DNA from: Triatoma infestans | Taxonomy: Eukaryota > Arthropoda > Insecta > Hemiptera > Reduviidae | NCBI GenBank assembly: GCA_011037195.1 | Contig: JAAEAF010000217.1 | Span: 186,001-250,000, forward strand | Reading direction: 5' to 3' | DNA length: 64,000 nt | In this document: positions 54,413 to 64,000 of the stretch, piece by piece | How positions within the stretch are numbered: the first letter of the stretch is position 1 | Layout of the letters: every line of letters starts with the position of its first letter | Notes under the pieces: model-generated | Seen by the model: only the letters and a program-made list of their open reading frames with translations | Told to the model about the DNA's origin: nothing | The model's database searches: none | Program-made: the position numbers and the translations under genes

Positions 54413-55675
54413 GTATTTCCTATACTTCATTAAGATTTCACATCTTGTGCTTGAACACAGAGAGGGTTGAAACTGTGTCTATTTGTCTATTATTACTTAC
54501 TATAAAAAGTGATTAGAGATATATTTTTATCACTTAATTATTATTTCTAAGTATCAAACTTGTATGATGTAAGTATCTTCAATAAAATTTCAACTATCGG
54601 TACTATAGTTTCTAATAAACACGTCATTTATACTTTTCATTAAATAACCCCACCTGCCAACCCAGGGTGAATATCCAAACATTGGTCAAGCAATTAAGTT
54701 TTTAAGCTAGAGACAGGATTGCCAACCTATTATACTGAAATTATGGTAATTCTTAGGTAGATATTCTTCGAGTTACATTTTTCTATCTCTTTACATATTT
54801 AATGTCTCTCCTCATTCGGTGGTTGTTTGCTAACATTTTAGCGCAGAACATTCTTATTTTGGACCACCACGGATATTCAGTGACAATAGTGTCACTTTTT
54901 GTGGACCTTTCAAATTGCAAGGGCAATTTTTGTATAAATCAATAATTATTTTAATAATTTTTCAAACAGTATATTCGATAAAGCTCACTTTTTTAAATAT
55001 ATGTTTGCATTCTATAGATAAAAAAAATGGTTTAGCCATTTTATTTAATTGAAAAACGGCTAGCTTGTCTGGGACCTAAGTAATTTTATTTAGGTATAAG
55101 AAGTGTTTTTAAAACATCTTAGAAGGATCCATGTCTGGATCTCCTTGACCATGGTCAAAAGTTAGCCAAGGTTCTCTTATCTTCTACAATTAATTTATTT
55201 TATCTGGTATTTACACTGGGTTCTTCTCTATTTTCTCTGCTATTTCTTGAATGTGGATTGTAATTAAATTTCTCTTGAAACAGCTTTGGAATTTTAGTAC
55301 GGTATATCACCTGGATAAACCGCTAAAAAAGATTTCTGGTCTAAATGGTGGAACTAATCATGCGAATGGCACAAAGTTTTTAATAAACAATGCATGAGGC
55401 AGTTTATATTAAGAGATCCTATATCTATGAAGGTTATCATGTAGTCTCGCCAGGTAAATAGAAATAGTTACTGGGATGTTTATTTATTTATTTATTCGAA
55501 TTTTACAAGTTCGTGATACAAGTGTGATAAAAGGAGACGTGGGAGGAGTCATTACTCTTTATGTATGTTATTTATTTACTGATGTTATGGCGAGGAAATA
55601 GCACGGCCAGCGTCGGTCGAGCTATCCGAATTGTGCTATCAGGTAACGTACCGAGAGTTGTTTACTGTTACGTAA
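54413..55675. other. Unassigned stretch
   Basis: No gene recognised. 55560-55660 is less AT-rich (GGCCAGCGTCGGTCGAGC), of unknown origin. Confidence 0.35.
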
Positions 55676-55688
55676 GTTAATAACTTTA

Positions 55689-56032
55689 TTGAATATGTGG
55701 ATGGATCCGCAATGCTGGATAACATCTGGTATTTTATCCGTCGTAGCATGCATATTTATGTTCTTCCTGACCGGTTTCGGATTTTCATCCATCGTCAGAG
55801 CAAATTAACCAAGTTCGTGTAGAGAGTTCACTTCAACGTAATGTTTCTGTTACTTGTTACTCACACTTGTTGGTTGTATGTCGTATGTTGGTTGTATATC
55901 AAGTGTGAGTAACAAGTAACAGAAACATTACGTTGAAGTGAACTCTCTACACGAACTTGGTTAATTTGCTTTAATCCGAAACCGGTCAGGAAGAACATAA
56001 ATATGCATGCTACGACGGATAAAATACCAGAT
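55689..56032 (-). mobile_element. Penelope-like family H, copy 3, compact 344-bp foldback
   Basis: Exact 13-bp target duplication GTTAATAACTTTA at 55676-55688 and 56033-56045. The 34-bp extension (55689-55722) contains GGATCCGCAATGCTGGATAA. It is followed by inverted arms CATCTGGTATTTTATCC...GGATAAAATACCAGAT of about 140 bp each. The left arm has an intact hammerhead (55769-55798); the right arm has lost CTGACGA and stem II through a 16-bp deletion (about 55971). There is no internal gene; the centre is a short TGTTGGTTGTAT repeat. Confidence 0.86.
55769..55798 (-). ncRNA. Hammerhead ribozyme core, family H copy 3, intact
   Basis: Minus strand: CTGACGA, stem II GGAT with GAAA tetraloop and ATCC, GAAA, CCGGTC. 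Stem I can form between TTGCT upstream and AGGAA downstream with one mismatch. Self-complementary ACCGGT would form stem III between two RNAs. Confidence 0.87.
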
Positions 56033-56045
56033 GTTAATAACTTTA

Positions 56046-56760
56046 AGTTACTCCAGCGTTTGATCCAGGCTTACTGTGCAAGTTTAAACAAATTCTTCTT
56101 CACTCTTACTATTTCATGTACTCACGCGTTGGTCTAGTGGCTAGTGCACTCGCCTTTCTTGTGAGAAATCGGGTTTCGATTCCCATGAGGGCAAAATTGG
56201 TGTTGACCCAGCATCGTTATAAAAAGTGGGAAGCTACAGTTAGTAGCGCCCTAGGTAGCAAGGCCGGAACTAAACGGCGTGGAAACTGCGGCGTGCTTAC
56301 CACACGACCTCTATTCAAATCGCCGTCTGGCAAGCCTTGGTCCTTTATGGGCTGTTGCGCCATAGGTTTTTCACAGTTTTTTTTTTTTTTTTTTGTAACT
56401 ATTTCATTCTTAAGTCATACTCTCAATAGATATTTCTATGTCCTTGAAAGCTCAATTTATTTATTTATTTCCCCCCCCCCCTGTATTGGACTTATTCTTT
56501 TCACAATATGTACTTCAGACCTTCCAACTCACCCTCACACCACAATCTTTACATATGTAGAAGGCACAGACAGCCATTCACTTTCTTCATTTTGACCCAG
56601 TATAATCAACCCGTATCTTGCAGCAACATTTAAATTGTTTGAAATCGTGATTTGGTAAATAGAAAATAAAACTCAACAGAATATAATCAACAACTCAATC
56701 AAAATATAATCTTCACACTTAGACGTTTCTATGGTACCCTCAGATTTATCTAGATCAGAT
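56046..56760 (+). pseudogene. Jockey-like LINE fragment split by SINE A
   Basis: Before the SINE: AFDPGLLCKFKQILLHSYYF. After it: LKSYSQ, YFYVLESSIYL, then LILFTICTSDLPTHPHTTIF with TYVEGTDSHSLSSF where YADDTA should be, and a broken WF.KWKIKLN. Same palm order as 17230-17640. Inactive. Confidence 0.72.
56118..56397 (+). mobile_element. SINE family A, tRNA-Glu-derived, full copy
   Basis: A box TTGGTCTAGTGGCTAG, anticodon loop CTTTCTT (TTC, Glu), B box GGTTTCGATTCCC, body with GTTGACCCAGCATCG and CGCCGTCTGGCAAGCC, tail TATGGGCTGTTGCGCCATAG, then a T-rich end. Exact 10-bp duplication ACTATTTCAT at 56108-56117 and 56398-56407. Confidence 0.92.
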
Positions 56761-56949
56761 TGCACTTCCTTGTGCCGTTTTAAAGAAAATCATGGATTTC
56801 AGTTTTCGAGAAAATTGAAAAAACCACTTTGAAACCTTTCTGTACATTTGTACAACCGGTTTACTGATTTTATTCAAATTTGGATTTCTGTCTTAGTTTT
56901 TAATGTCTATATCAATATTATATTTCAGTTCAATTTATTGTATTACAGC

Positions 56950-58330
56950 AACTGGTTACAAGAGTAGCGTACTTTCTCTTAAGCTTAATATTTTACAAAT
57001 CAAATTGAAAATTTTATACATATCTGATTCGTTACGAACATTTAATATTGTTTTAATGGCTTCACTCTCGTTCGCATCGGTGGATATCATAAACTCCTCT
57101 CTAAGGGTGGCGTAGCTAGGATAGTAAAACAGTAAATGCCCCAAACCCTCCGCCGCACCCAGGCTGCATAGAGAGCACCCACGGTCGGTCAAGATGGTGT
57201 GGTGTTTCCCCCCTGCCGACATCCTCATTATATGCACCCCCGCTAATCTGATCTGAATAAATGGGCGGGTCCAATTTAAAGGGAACTCCGCTAAGAAAGT
57301 ATCTCTGGGGGCCAACATCCATCACCATTGAGAAATCGTAAAACTTGCTGAACTTAAAGTTGGCAAGAGATTCAAGATCTCTCGCCCTCAAATAGGATTC
57401 AGCTATCTTTACCGCTGACGCAATCGTACTGCGAGCATCTAAAATCCACCACATTAATTATGCCACTATTCCCAAAAACTTGTTCGACTTGGGTGACCCA
57501 GTTATACCTGATTAAATTTTTTTTATCATGTTCATAGATTTCTAATAACCTTTTAAAACACATCTTAGGTAATCTCGAGTCATCCATTTCTCCAATACGC
57601 TTAAGCCATCCCAATACGGTATTTTAAAACATCTCTTGTCATAGGGAACGTGCCCGTTTCAAGTCTTATGGCAAATGAGGGGGTGGAACATACAAGACCC
57701 AACCATCTCTTAAAATAGCTACACTGGAGTTAATCGAGCAGATGGACATAACGTAGGCTCCATATGGATGCACCGTACATTAGTACGCTTTTGACGAGTG
57801 ATTCAAAAACACGGATCTGGGCCTCCCAGGAATTTACCTTGGACCTGCCGAGGAGTGACAATGCCGAGCCAACTGCCATATTGGTTTTCTTGAACATATA
57901 ATCAGACAAAGGAATTCCGAGGTAAACATAACAGTCAACGCATTCAACAACTTGACCTTTATACCAAAATGGTGTATTACCTCTCCTACCAGTGCTTTTG
58001 CAGACCCTCAGCACCTTGGGTTTCTGCACGTTCACATTTAAGTCGTTCTGACAACAGTATTCCTCCAAAGCACGGAGCTTATTCCTTGCATCAGATCTAG
58101 AATCCGATAGCAAAGCCAAATCAACGGCATATGCTAAAGTCAGAATATCGGTCGTGGCATCCATCCTAACCCTCCAGACAAGCCCTTTTCGTGAAAAAAA
58201 GTTTCGATGTCGGCAAGGAAAAGCACAAAAAGCGTAGGGCTGAGGGATTCGCCTTGCAGCACGCCTTCAGTGATGGCAATACTCCTCGCATGATCTCGCG
58301 CGACCTGCCGCGTCTGAAACCGCTCTGACT
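56950..58330 (-). pseudogene. LINE fragment, reverse transcriptase to C-terminus, several frameshifts
   Basis: Minus strand, in order: ITEGVLQGESLSPTLFVLFL and ADIETFFREKGL (58165-58260), LTLAYAVDLALLSDS with YAVD replacing YADD (about 58120), CQNDLNVNVQKPKVLRVCKS, YLGIPLSDYMFKKTNM, FESLVKSVLMYGASIW, then NKFLRS-type sequence and finally CSLCSLGAAEGLGHLLFYYP (57140-57200). The active-site change and frameshifts show it is dead. The GVLQGE..SP.LF.LF..D sequence differs from the other LINEs here, so this is a separate family. Confidence 0.78.
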
Positions 58331-58339
58331 TTCCGGTAA

Positions 58340-59455
58340 AATGTATTTAATATTAAAATATCAATATTATATAAGTACTAGAACCATACCGTGGAATAAA
58401 GTAGTACTTTAAAGGAATGGCTAACGTTGCAGCTCCTGCAGGAAAATCCTCCTGGAATAGCAAAATTCCCTATAAAAATATTTCAAAAAAAGAAAATCAC
58501 TAGATCCATTTATGAGAAAATCGGGTGTAATGACATGGAAAGTCATACCAATGTCAAAGTGGTTCCAGCCAGCTGCTATCTTAACAAAGGTTGGCAGTAA
58601 TAAAAGAGCAATTTATAACCAGCGACCTAGCAGGCCGCCGTCTTCAAGACAATGCCGGCCAAACAAACAACAAAGCCCTTTTCAATACTTTACATCAAAG
58701 CAAGCACCGATAAGGTTGGCCACTGACCTAAATAAGGTCAGCAAACTACGAAGGTCGCACACTAGGACAGATGTCTTGGTGTGATGTGGCCAACACCGAT
58801 ATATAAACTCTATCATATACAACGAGAGGATCATTATATCTTATACGACGATACGAGCACGTCCATATATACGAGCAGCAGTTTACGCGACTATACACAG
58901 TTTCATTTAAACTTATTATCTTTTAGTAGTGCATCTTAGTTCGTTATTTTATCATTCTAATTTATTACTTATTTATCTTCTATTTATTCCTAAGTATTTT
59001 GCTAGTTATTAGTTACCATTTATTCGTTAAAATTATTGTTAATCCGTATTAATAATTCGATTCACTAACTTCCAAAATCTCTCAACTAACTTCCGCCCTC
59101 TTCAAGACATCTACTACATCAGGAATCACATCAAACGATTCCATTACACGGGAAAAACTGAAAAAGAAAAAAAAAACAATCAAAACGCATTTCCTGAAAG
59201 TTTTTGGCAGGAACCTTTGCGTGTCTGATGCGGTGGTCGTACCTAGAGGGAATATATTAAGTTTATCTTCCTGTTATTTTTCATTTTTGAGATATTTTGT
59301 TACAAACACCCTGACCATTTGCTTAGAAATACAATTTTTTTTTGTCTTACTCGGGAGAAACTGAAAGCATGTATTTCCGGTGGAAACTCGAATTTCGAAA
59401 TGTTGACTTGATACTATCGCAACAATTCCTTTTATTAGGAATAAGAGAAAGTAAA
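58340..59455 (+). repeat. Element E, diverged copy split by a solo LTR
   Basis: Left piece ends CATTTATGAGAAAATCGGG (58525). Right piece (59149-59455) has AATCAAAACGCATTTCCTG, GTGTCTGATGCGGTGGTCG, GGAAACTCGAATTTCG and GGAATAAGAGAAAGT. It shares the diverged 3' version with the copy at 13591-15220. Confidence 0.75.
58526..59148 (+). mobile_element. Solo LTR family G, full copy, 623 bp
   Basis: Starts TGTAATGACATGG, ends GATTCCATTACA; exact 4-bp target duplication CGGG at 58522-58525 and 59149-59152. Contains a likely TATA region (ATATATAAACTC, about 58798-58809). Matches the deleted copy at 18060-18469. Confidence 0.93.
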
Positions 59456-60341
59456 AATATTAATGTTTACAAAGCATAGTAATCAGGAAATATGGCTGGG
59501 AAAAAAAAATGTTAGAAGAAAAAAAAAAAAAATGAAATTATTATCACTGTTTGCAAATATAATTAAAAAACGTGACGAGGTAAAAATTATAATTCGGCTA
59601 ACATTTACCACAAGGGACTTCTTATTCAGTAAACATTGGCCACCGTAGTGAGGATGTCAGTGGTGGGGCGAGAAAAACTGTAGGAGACCTTAACAAGAGC
59701 AAGTGTATAACAAGAGGGAAAAAGGCCCTTACCCTTTCTTTTATTGAAGATTTATATCGTCATACATAATAACTAACCTGAGTTGATTGTTACCACGGTT
59801 ACAATCTCTTTTTCTTTTCTTTCCACAAAACTTTATTACAAATAATGGTAAATTGTAAAACAGAAAAAATATGAGATATTAAAGTTTAAAAAACTGTTAA
59901 GCTTCCAACAGTGAAAAATAATCAGATTATTATATTTCAAATATTACAACAGCAATTTACCTGTTAAACATGGAATACTTATTATTATGGCTCTGCTGTT
60001 GTTTGGAATCGTTAATAATGAGGGTTAAAAAAAAATCAGATGTGAATTATTCATAGTACTAACTCTTATTAATATCTCCGGACACATTTTATTCATATTC
60101 CTGAATTTTTAAACTTCCATTACTTGGCAGTTGAAACTGTATTATAATACAGTTTACTAACTACTTTTAAAATAAATTATTTGAAATAAATCCTTCAAAT
60201 TAATTACAAAATCTTGATCATGTTTTTAGTAAGAATCGAATTTTAGAGCAAATTCGAATGAACCACTTGGGGGAAAAATCATAGAAAACTGGTAAAAGAA
60301 ATCAGTAATATGAAAGAAGTCAGTGCAGAGTGCGTTGCTTG
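59456..60341. other. Unassigned AT-rich stretch
   Basis: No gene recognised. An E-like 5' tip (AATCAGATGTGAATTATTC) lies at about 60033. Confidence 0.35.
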
Positions 60342-60583
60342 TGAAATGTTATTGGTGTGTTGTGATGTTGTAGTTTGTAGTGGTAGCTTGTGTGTTTATA
60401 GCAGTAGTTGGTATAGCATGAGCGGTTTAGTAAAAGGGCTTGTGAGTATATATGTTTAAGAGAGAAGTATTAGTAATAAACAAGAAAGTACTACCTGTTT
60501 TTAAATTAATTATATTATTCTCTAAAAGAATTTAATCTTTACAATATCACAATAATCTGCTTATAAGTATACTGGATTGATAA
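60342..60583 (-). mobile_element. Inverted partial LTR family C, abutting a full LTR
   Basis: TGAAATGTTATTGG to AGTATACTGGATTGATAA is the reverse complement of the 3' 240 bp of the adjoining LTR (60889-61099). It ends exactly where that LTR begins. Confidence 0.88.
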
Positions 60584-61099
60584 TGTAGTGGGCGAACGAA
60601 ATGGAAAATAATAGTTTTGGAAACTAGTTTAGTAAAAATAATTGTGAAAATTAGCTAGTTCAAATAGTGTATTTTAGTGATGGTGATAGAGCCAGGTATA
60701 CTACAATCTAGGTCAATGCAAACCAAGAGACAAAGGGCAAGAAACAGTTAGGGTAAAACAATAAAACTCCCTCCAGACATACCAGCATTATTTGAAAGGA
60801 TTTGAAGTATAGTGAGGAGACATTCCTTCAACATAGTCTGAGCTAGACATTCTACCAGTTAACATTAGTGCGAGTTTAAGTTAAATCAATCCAGTATACT
60901 TATAAGCAGATTATTGCGAGATTGTAAAGATTAAATTCTTTTAGAGAATAATATAATTATTTTAAAAACAGAGGTACTCTCTTATTTATTACTGATACTT
61001 CTCTCTTAAACATATATACTCACAAGCCCTTTTTACTAAACCGCTCGTGCTACACAAGCTACCACTACGCTACAACTATATCATACCAATCACATTTCA
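60584..61099 (+). mobile_element. 5' LTR of a family C LTR retrotransposon
   Basis: TGTAGTGGGCGAACG to ACATTTCA, 516 bp, directly followed by a primer-binding-site-like TTGGTGCCAGCTGTTTGGGA. An AATAAA signal lies near 60759. The copies at 37385-37911 and 53040-53538 are solo LTRs of this family. This is the only copy with internal sequence attached. Confidence 0.88.
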
Positions 61100-61119
61100 T
61101 TGGTGCCAGCTGTTTGGGA
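61100..61119 (+). promoter_or_regulatory. Primer binding site of the LTR retrotransposon
   Basis: One base after the LTR end comes TGGTGCCAGCTGTTTGGGA, beginning with the TGG that pairs with a tRNA CCA end. The tRNA identity is not resolved. Confidence 0.65.
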
Positions 61120-61440
61120 TATTTTCAACCAGAATCCACAAATTAACAAGAACGTAAAATTTTCAATTTACTAATTAAACGAATTATCCATCAGATAGTT
61201 TTATTCTTTTTCAATTATTTTCTCAGCGGAAATATCTTAAATATTTCCCATAATTTAATTCATTTTTTAACTTTTGTAATTGTACCACTTTACCCTAATC
61301 CTTTGTGAATTTTGATTTTAATAGATCGCAAATTGTAAAAATATTAAGGGACCATAAACTAAAAGGGCAACTTAAATCAGTTACGCAGATGCCTTGAAAA
61401 ATATAATCTTTCCCAAGGTAGTAATTCTCTTGTTTCAAAA

Positions 61441-61674
61441 ATGAACAAGATTAACGGACAAGATATGGGCATCGACGCTGCTGTAGAATATTTACTTGCT
61501 CAGCAGCAATTAGCCAATCTTCCTCCCACACCCAGCAATCAACCTGCTAGCCCCTTAAGAAATTTACAATTAATTAATAGTTTACCCACCTTCGATGGCG
61601 AAAATTCAGCCAGTGTGTCCGATTTCCTAGACCAAATACATTTCACTTGGTTCTGCGTTAATTGCATTGTTTAA
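61441..61674 (+). pseudogene. Truncated gag-like ORF of the family C retrotransposon
   Basis: 77 codons from an ATG about 340 bp after the LTR. It contains NLQLINSLPTFDGENSASVS and DFLDQI (about residues 43-68), like the start of the capsid-precursor domain in Ty3-type elements (LP.F.G....V..FL..I). The remainder of gag and all of pol are missing; the frame ends in unrelated sequence, so it is inactive. Confidence 0.65.
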
Positions 61675-61734
61675 TAGGTTTTAGAAGGACAGAAATTAGT
61701 GAGGAAGGGATTTTTTAAGAAATAAGCTAGAATG

Positions 61735-62350
61735 AATGTTAAACACTGTATAATAAAATAGAGACACTAAAATGCCAGAACTTTTGCACGTAAATAGAAA
61801 TTAGAGATTTAGACTGAGTAAAGAGAAAGGTAATAGTTGGCTGCTGATGCGTTGTAACTGCTGTACAAACTGTTCTAAAGACTCCTTGTAAGGATAGCGC
61901 AGCTGTGCGTATACAGAGTCACCCAATCTTGTCTGGCCTAAATAGCGAGTGAGATGCTCAATTTTGTCTCTCTCTCTCTGCTATGGATCCCTCTGTTCGG
62001 ATTCTATTACATCATAAGCTAGAATGAATGCTGAACACTGTATAATGAAGATGTAACACAAACTGCCAGGACCTAACACGTAAATAGAAATTAGGTAGCG
62101 AAAGATTTAGACCGAGTAAAGAGAAAGTTAGTAGTTAATTGCTGACGCGTTGTCACTGCTGTATTAACTGTTCTAAAGACTATTCCTTGTAGCGCTAGCA
62201 CAGCCGTACATATACAGGATCTCCCACTCTAGTCTGGCTAAAGTAGCGAGGGAAATTTTCAATTTTGTCTCTCCCTCTCACACTCTCTCTCTCTCTCACT
62301 CTCTCTCTCTCTGCTTTTGATCCCCTCTCTTCGGTTCCTATTACACATTG
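61735..62350 (+). repeat. Element D, two tandem LTR-like units
   Basis: The unit of about 290-340 bp begins TAAGCTAGAATGAATG (61725, 62013), with ACACTGTATAAT, GACTGAGTAAAGAGAAAG and CTGCTGTA, and ends TTCGG(A/T)T(T/C)CTATTACA near 62010 and 62345. CT-rich microsatellite at 62265-62320. The TGTA...TACA limits resemble an LTR pair that has recombined head to tail. Confidence 0.65.
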
Positions 62351-62351
62351 C

Positions 62352-63029
62352 AATTAAATAAGCTAGTGTACATGGCTTTAATGTTACAAAATATAATTTT
62401 TAGCAACCAAACAACTTGGAGCAAGAAAATAGATTAAGGGAATCTTTGACAGAATGCATTCCAGATTCCGCTACGATTTCCTACAAGCAGCTTCGTTAAA
62501 CCGTGTCAAAATAGGCATTCAAAAATTTACAATTTTCAGTTTTTATTAATATAATTTTGCTAGTAAATTCATTTCAATTTAAATTCCTGCTATTTTTGGT
62601 CATGAACCAGCGTTTCTTTAGATATTAATATTATATGAAAGCAAAAATATTAATATTAAATTAGTAAAAATAAGAGTTGCTTTGAAGTGAAGAAAGTACT
62701 GCATTGCGATTACATTCTGAATTTTAATCCCATCACGACTTTCATTAATGAAATATGAATTTTGTTTGTTATTTTTCATTTTCCTATAAGCAGGTAGTTT
62801 TTCTTATATGACATTGTTCAGAGATATCAGAAATGTCTACTTCCATCAATTGATATGAGCAATAAATCAAGACGCTATGGCTTAACAAAAATCGATCGTT
62901 TCCATTTCCTCTTATCTCTGGACAGTCCATCTAAAAGACTTGCTGCGATATTTCTTTCGGCAGTAATTATAGGCAATCAAACCCAGTAGATTCTTATGTT
63001 TACTGAGCCGAGAGTAGCTTATTAGCATG
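62352..63029. other. Unassigned AT-rich stretch
   Basis: No gene or repeat recognised. Confidence 0.35.
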
Positions 63030-63530
63030 CCAACGACAGTATTTCTAGTTCTGCGATTTCCCAATAGATAAATCTGAGGAAGAGTTCTTCAATAAATGGC
63101 CTTCGCATTAATTACCCTGACACTTATATTGACTCTCGTACTAATGACCCTTCATAACATTCTCTTTGCAGTCCTTCATACTTAATAGGTGCTCGAACCA
63201 CTTAACTCCCGCACTCTATATTTGAGTATATCTATTGATATCATACTATTCCCTCATACTATTCGTCGCCATATGTAGTCATGTCTCTAACTGCGCCTAA
63301 TACATGCCTTAGTAACATACGCTCAAATCGTTCCAGCTGATTGAACGTAACTTGAACTCCCTAGTTTCAGACTCAGAGGTCTGGTCTAATTAAGGTTTGA
63401 TAAATTCTGAATTTGCAGCGTCTCAAGAAACGGCTCGTTAAGAATTTAGCGAGAGCAAAATATGCTCTATTTTCTGCCAGAATCCCTCTTCTTCCTCGCC
63501 TACATCTTCATCACTTCAACTAATAAGGAT
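63030..63530 (-). pseudogene. LINE fragment, reverse transcriptase thumb and C-terminal region
   Basis: Minus strand: AENRAYFALAKFL, then RRCKFRIYQTLIRP, a degraded YG.E.W block, TFNQLERFERMLLRHVLGAV, TTYGDEYYEGIV-like sequence and LQRECYEGSLVRESI. This order (AN.AYFAL, L....K..IYKTLIRPV..Y..E.W, ER.ERK.LR...G) is typical of RTE/craniofacial-type LINE pseudogenes. Stops are frequent. Confidence 0.65.
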
Positions 63531-64000
63531 TTCTTATTTATTGATTATAAGTATTTAATTTTATTTCGAAAAGTTATTGATACCTAAAGAATAATTTTAT
63601 TTGCTACTAGCTCAGTCTCTTCATTGACAGGAATATTTTTTTTATGTTTGCAGGCTAGATGATGTTTATGGATGAAATTAGAAGAGGCCTAATTTTTGGA
63701 ATAAATGAAACTTGAGCTGTGGGTGCTGTTGTCCATCTTAATAAGCCTTATTAAGAGCCAACCGGATCGAATAATGTGCTCTAAACATAGCACAGGAGAT
63801 ACCACAATTCATCCCCTTGCGGTTGCAATGGTTGTGGCTGTAAGGCCCCCACTCCTAGGCTGCTATTATCTTATTATCTCGGTAATGGTCTTAAGTTGAG
63901 AAAGCCTTCCACTACTAATATATCAACATGTGGCAGTAAGTAGGGTTTTTTTTTCTCTTGCTTTTCTTTTTAACTTTTGTGTGGGGCTCTTTCTTTTAAA
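63531..64000. other. Unassigned stretch at window end
   Basis: A 64-codon plus-strand frame (63705-63899) has no recognisable domain. Nothing else supported. Confidence 0.35.

Noticed and set aside
56118..56200. Possible tRNA-Glu gene
   Set aside because: A and B boxes and a TTC loop are present, but the 3' acceptor strand is replaced by the SINE A body and the whole unit is flanked by a target duplication.
61660..61672. A second LTR end and primer site (ACATTTCACTTGG)
   Set aside because: Only about ten bases resemble the true LTR/PBS junction, and no LTR body lies upstream; probably chance.
63705..63899. 64-codon ORF near the right end
   Set aside because: Begins with a hydrophobic stretch like a signal peptide, but there is no second exon or homologous signal to support a gene.

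Overview
This is strongly AT-rich eukaryotic DNA, most likely an intergenic or heterochromatin-like block of an arthropod (probably insect) genome. The grounds are the transposon spectrum (jockey-like LINEs, an I-group LINE with RNase H, mariner, piggyBac, tRNA-derived SINEs, Penelope-like elements) and a nuclear copy of a mitochondrial cytochrome b fragment whose reading frame keeps TGA as Trp. I find no convincing host protein-coding gene. Nearly all recognisable content is mobile DNA, much of it nested and broken.

Layout. 0.3-5.7 kb: decayed jockey-like LINE pieces, one interrupted by a tRNA-Glu-derived SINE (family A), and two inverted copies of a composite tRNA-Ala SINE (family B2). 6.0-7.0 kb: two nested Penelope-like insertions carrying hammerhead ribozyme cores. 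8.2-10.5 kb: SINEs and an internally deleted piggyBac with intact TTAA ends. 11.6-16.5, 19.9-22.4, 28.3-29.9 and several later places: a roughly 1 kb non-autonomous repeat (element E), the dominant family here. 17.2-18.6, 23.7-25.3 and 27.5-27.9 kb: LINE remnants, a solo LTR and a deleted mariner. 27.9-28.2 kb: the mitochondrial fragment. 29.9-35.1 kb: a complete, apparently young LINE with ORF1 and ORF2 open and a 14-bp target duplication, inserted into an element E copy that also received a SINE. 36.9-38.2 kb: a three-deep nest (solo LTR in SINE B2 in SINE A). 43.1-46.4 kb: an I-group LINE with broken frames. 48.5-58.3 kb: mixed LINE remnants, two more Penelope-like copies, a solo LTR and foldback repeats. 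58.3-62.4 kb: a second solo LTR of the 18-kb family and a 5' piece of a Ty3-like LTR retrotransposon.

How the parts relate. The most informative signals are: (1) hammerhead ribozyme cores inside inverted repeats bounded by 12-13 bp target duplications and a shared 34-36 bp end extension, which together indicate Penelope-like elements; (2) a 3'-terminal stem-loop shared, with compensating base changes, by the I-group LINE and the SINEs, suggesting the SINEs use that LINE's reverse transcriptase; (3) a canonical A-AAA-AAC slippery site joining ORF1 and ORF2 of the intact LINE, whose ORF2 has no usable early ATG. Target-site duplications fix the order of several insertions. All family names come from reading motifs; no database search was possible.
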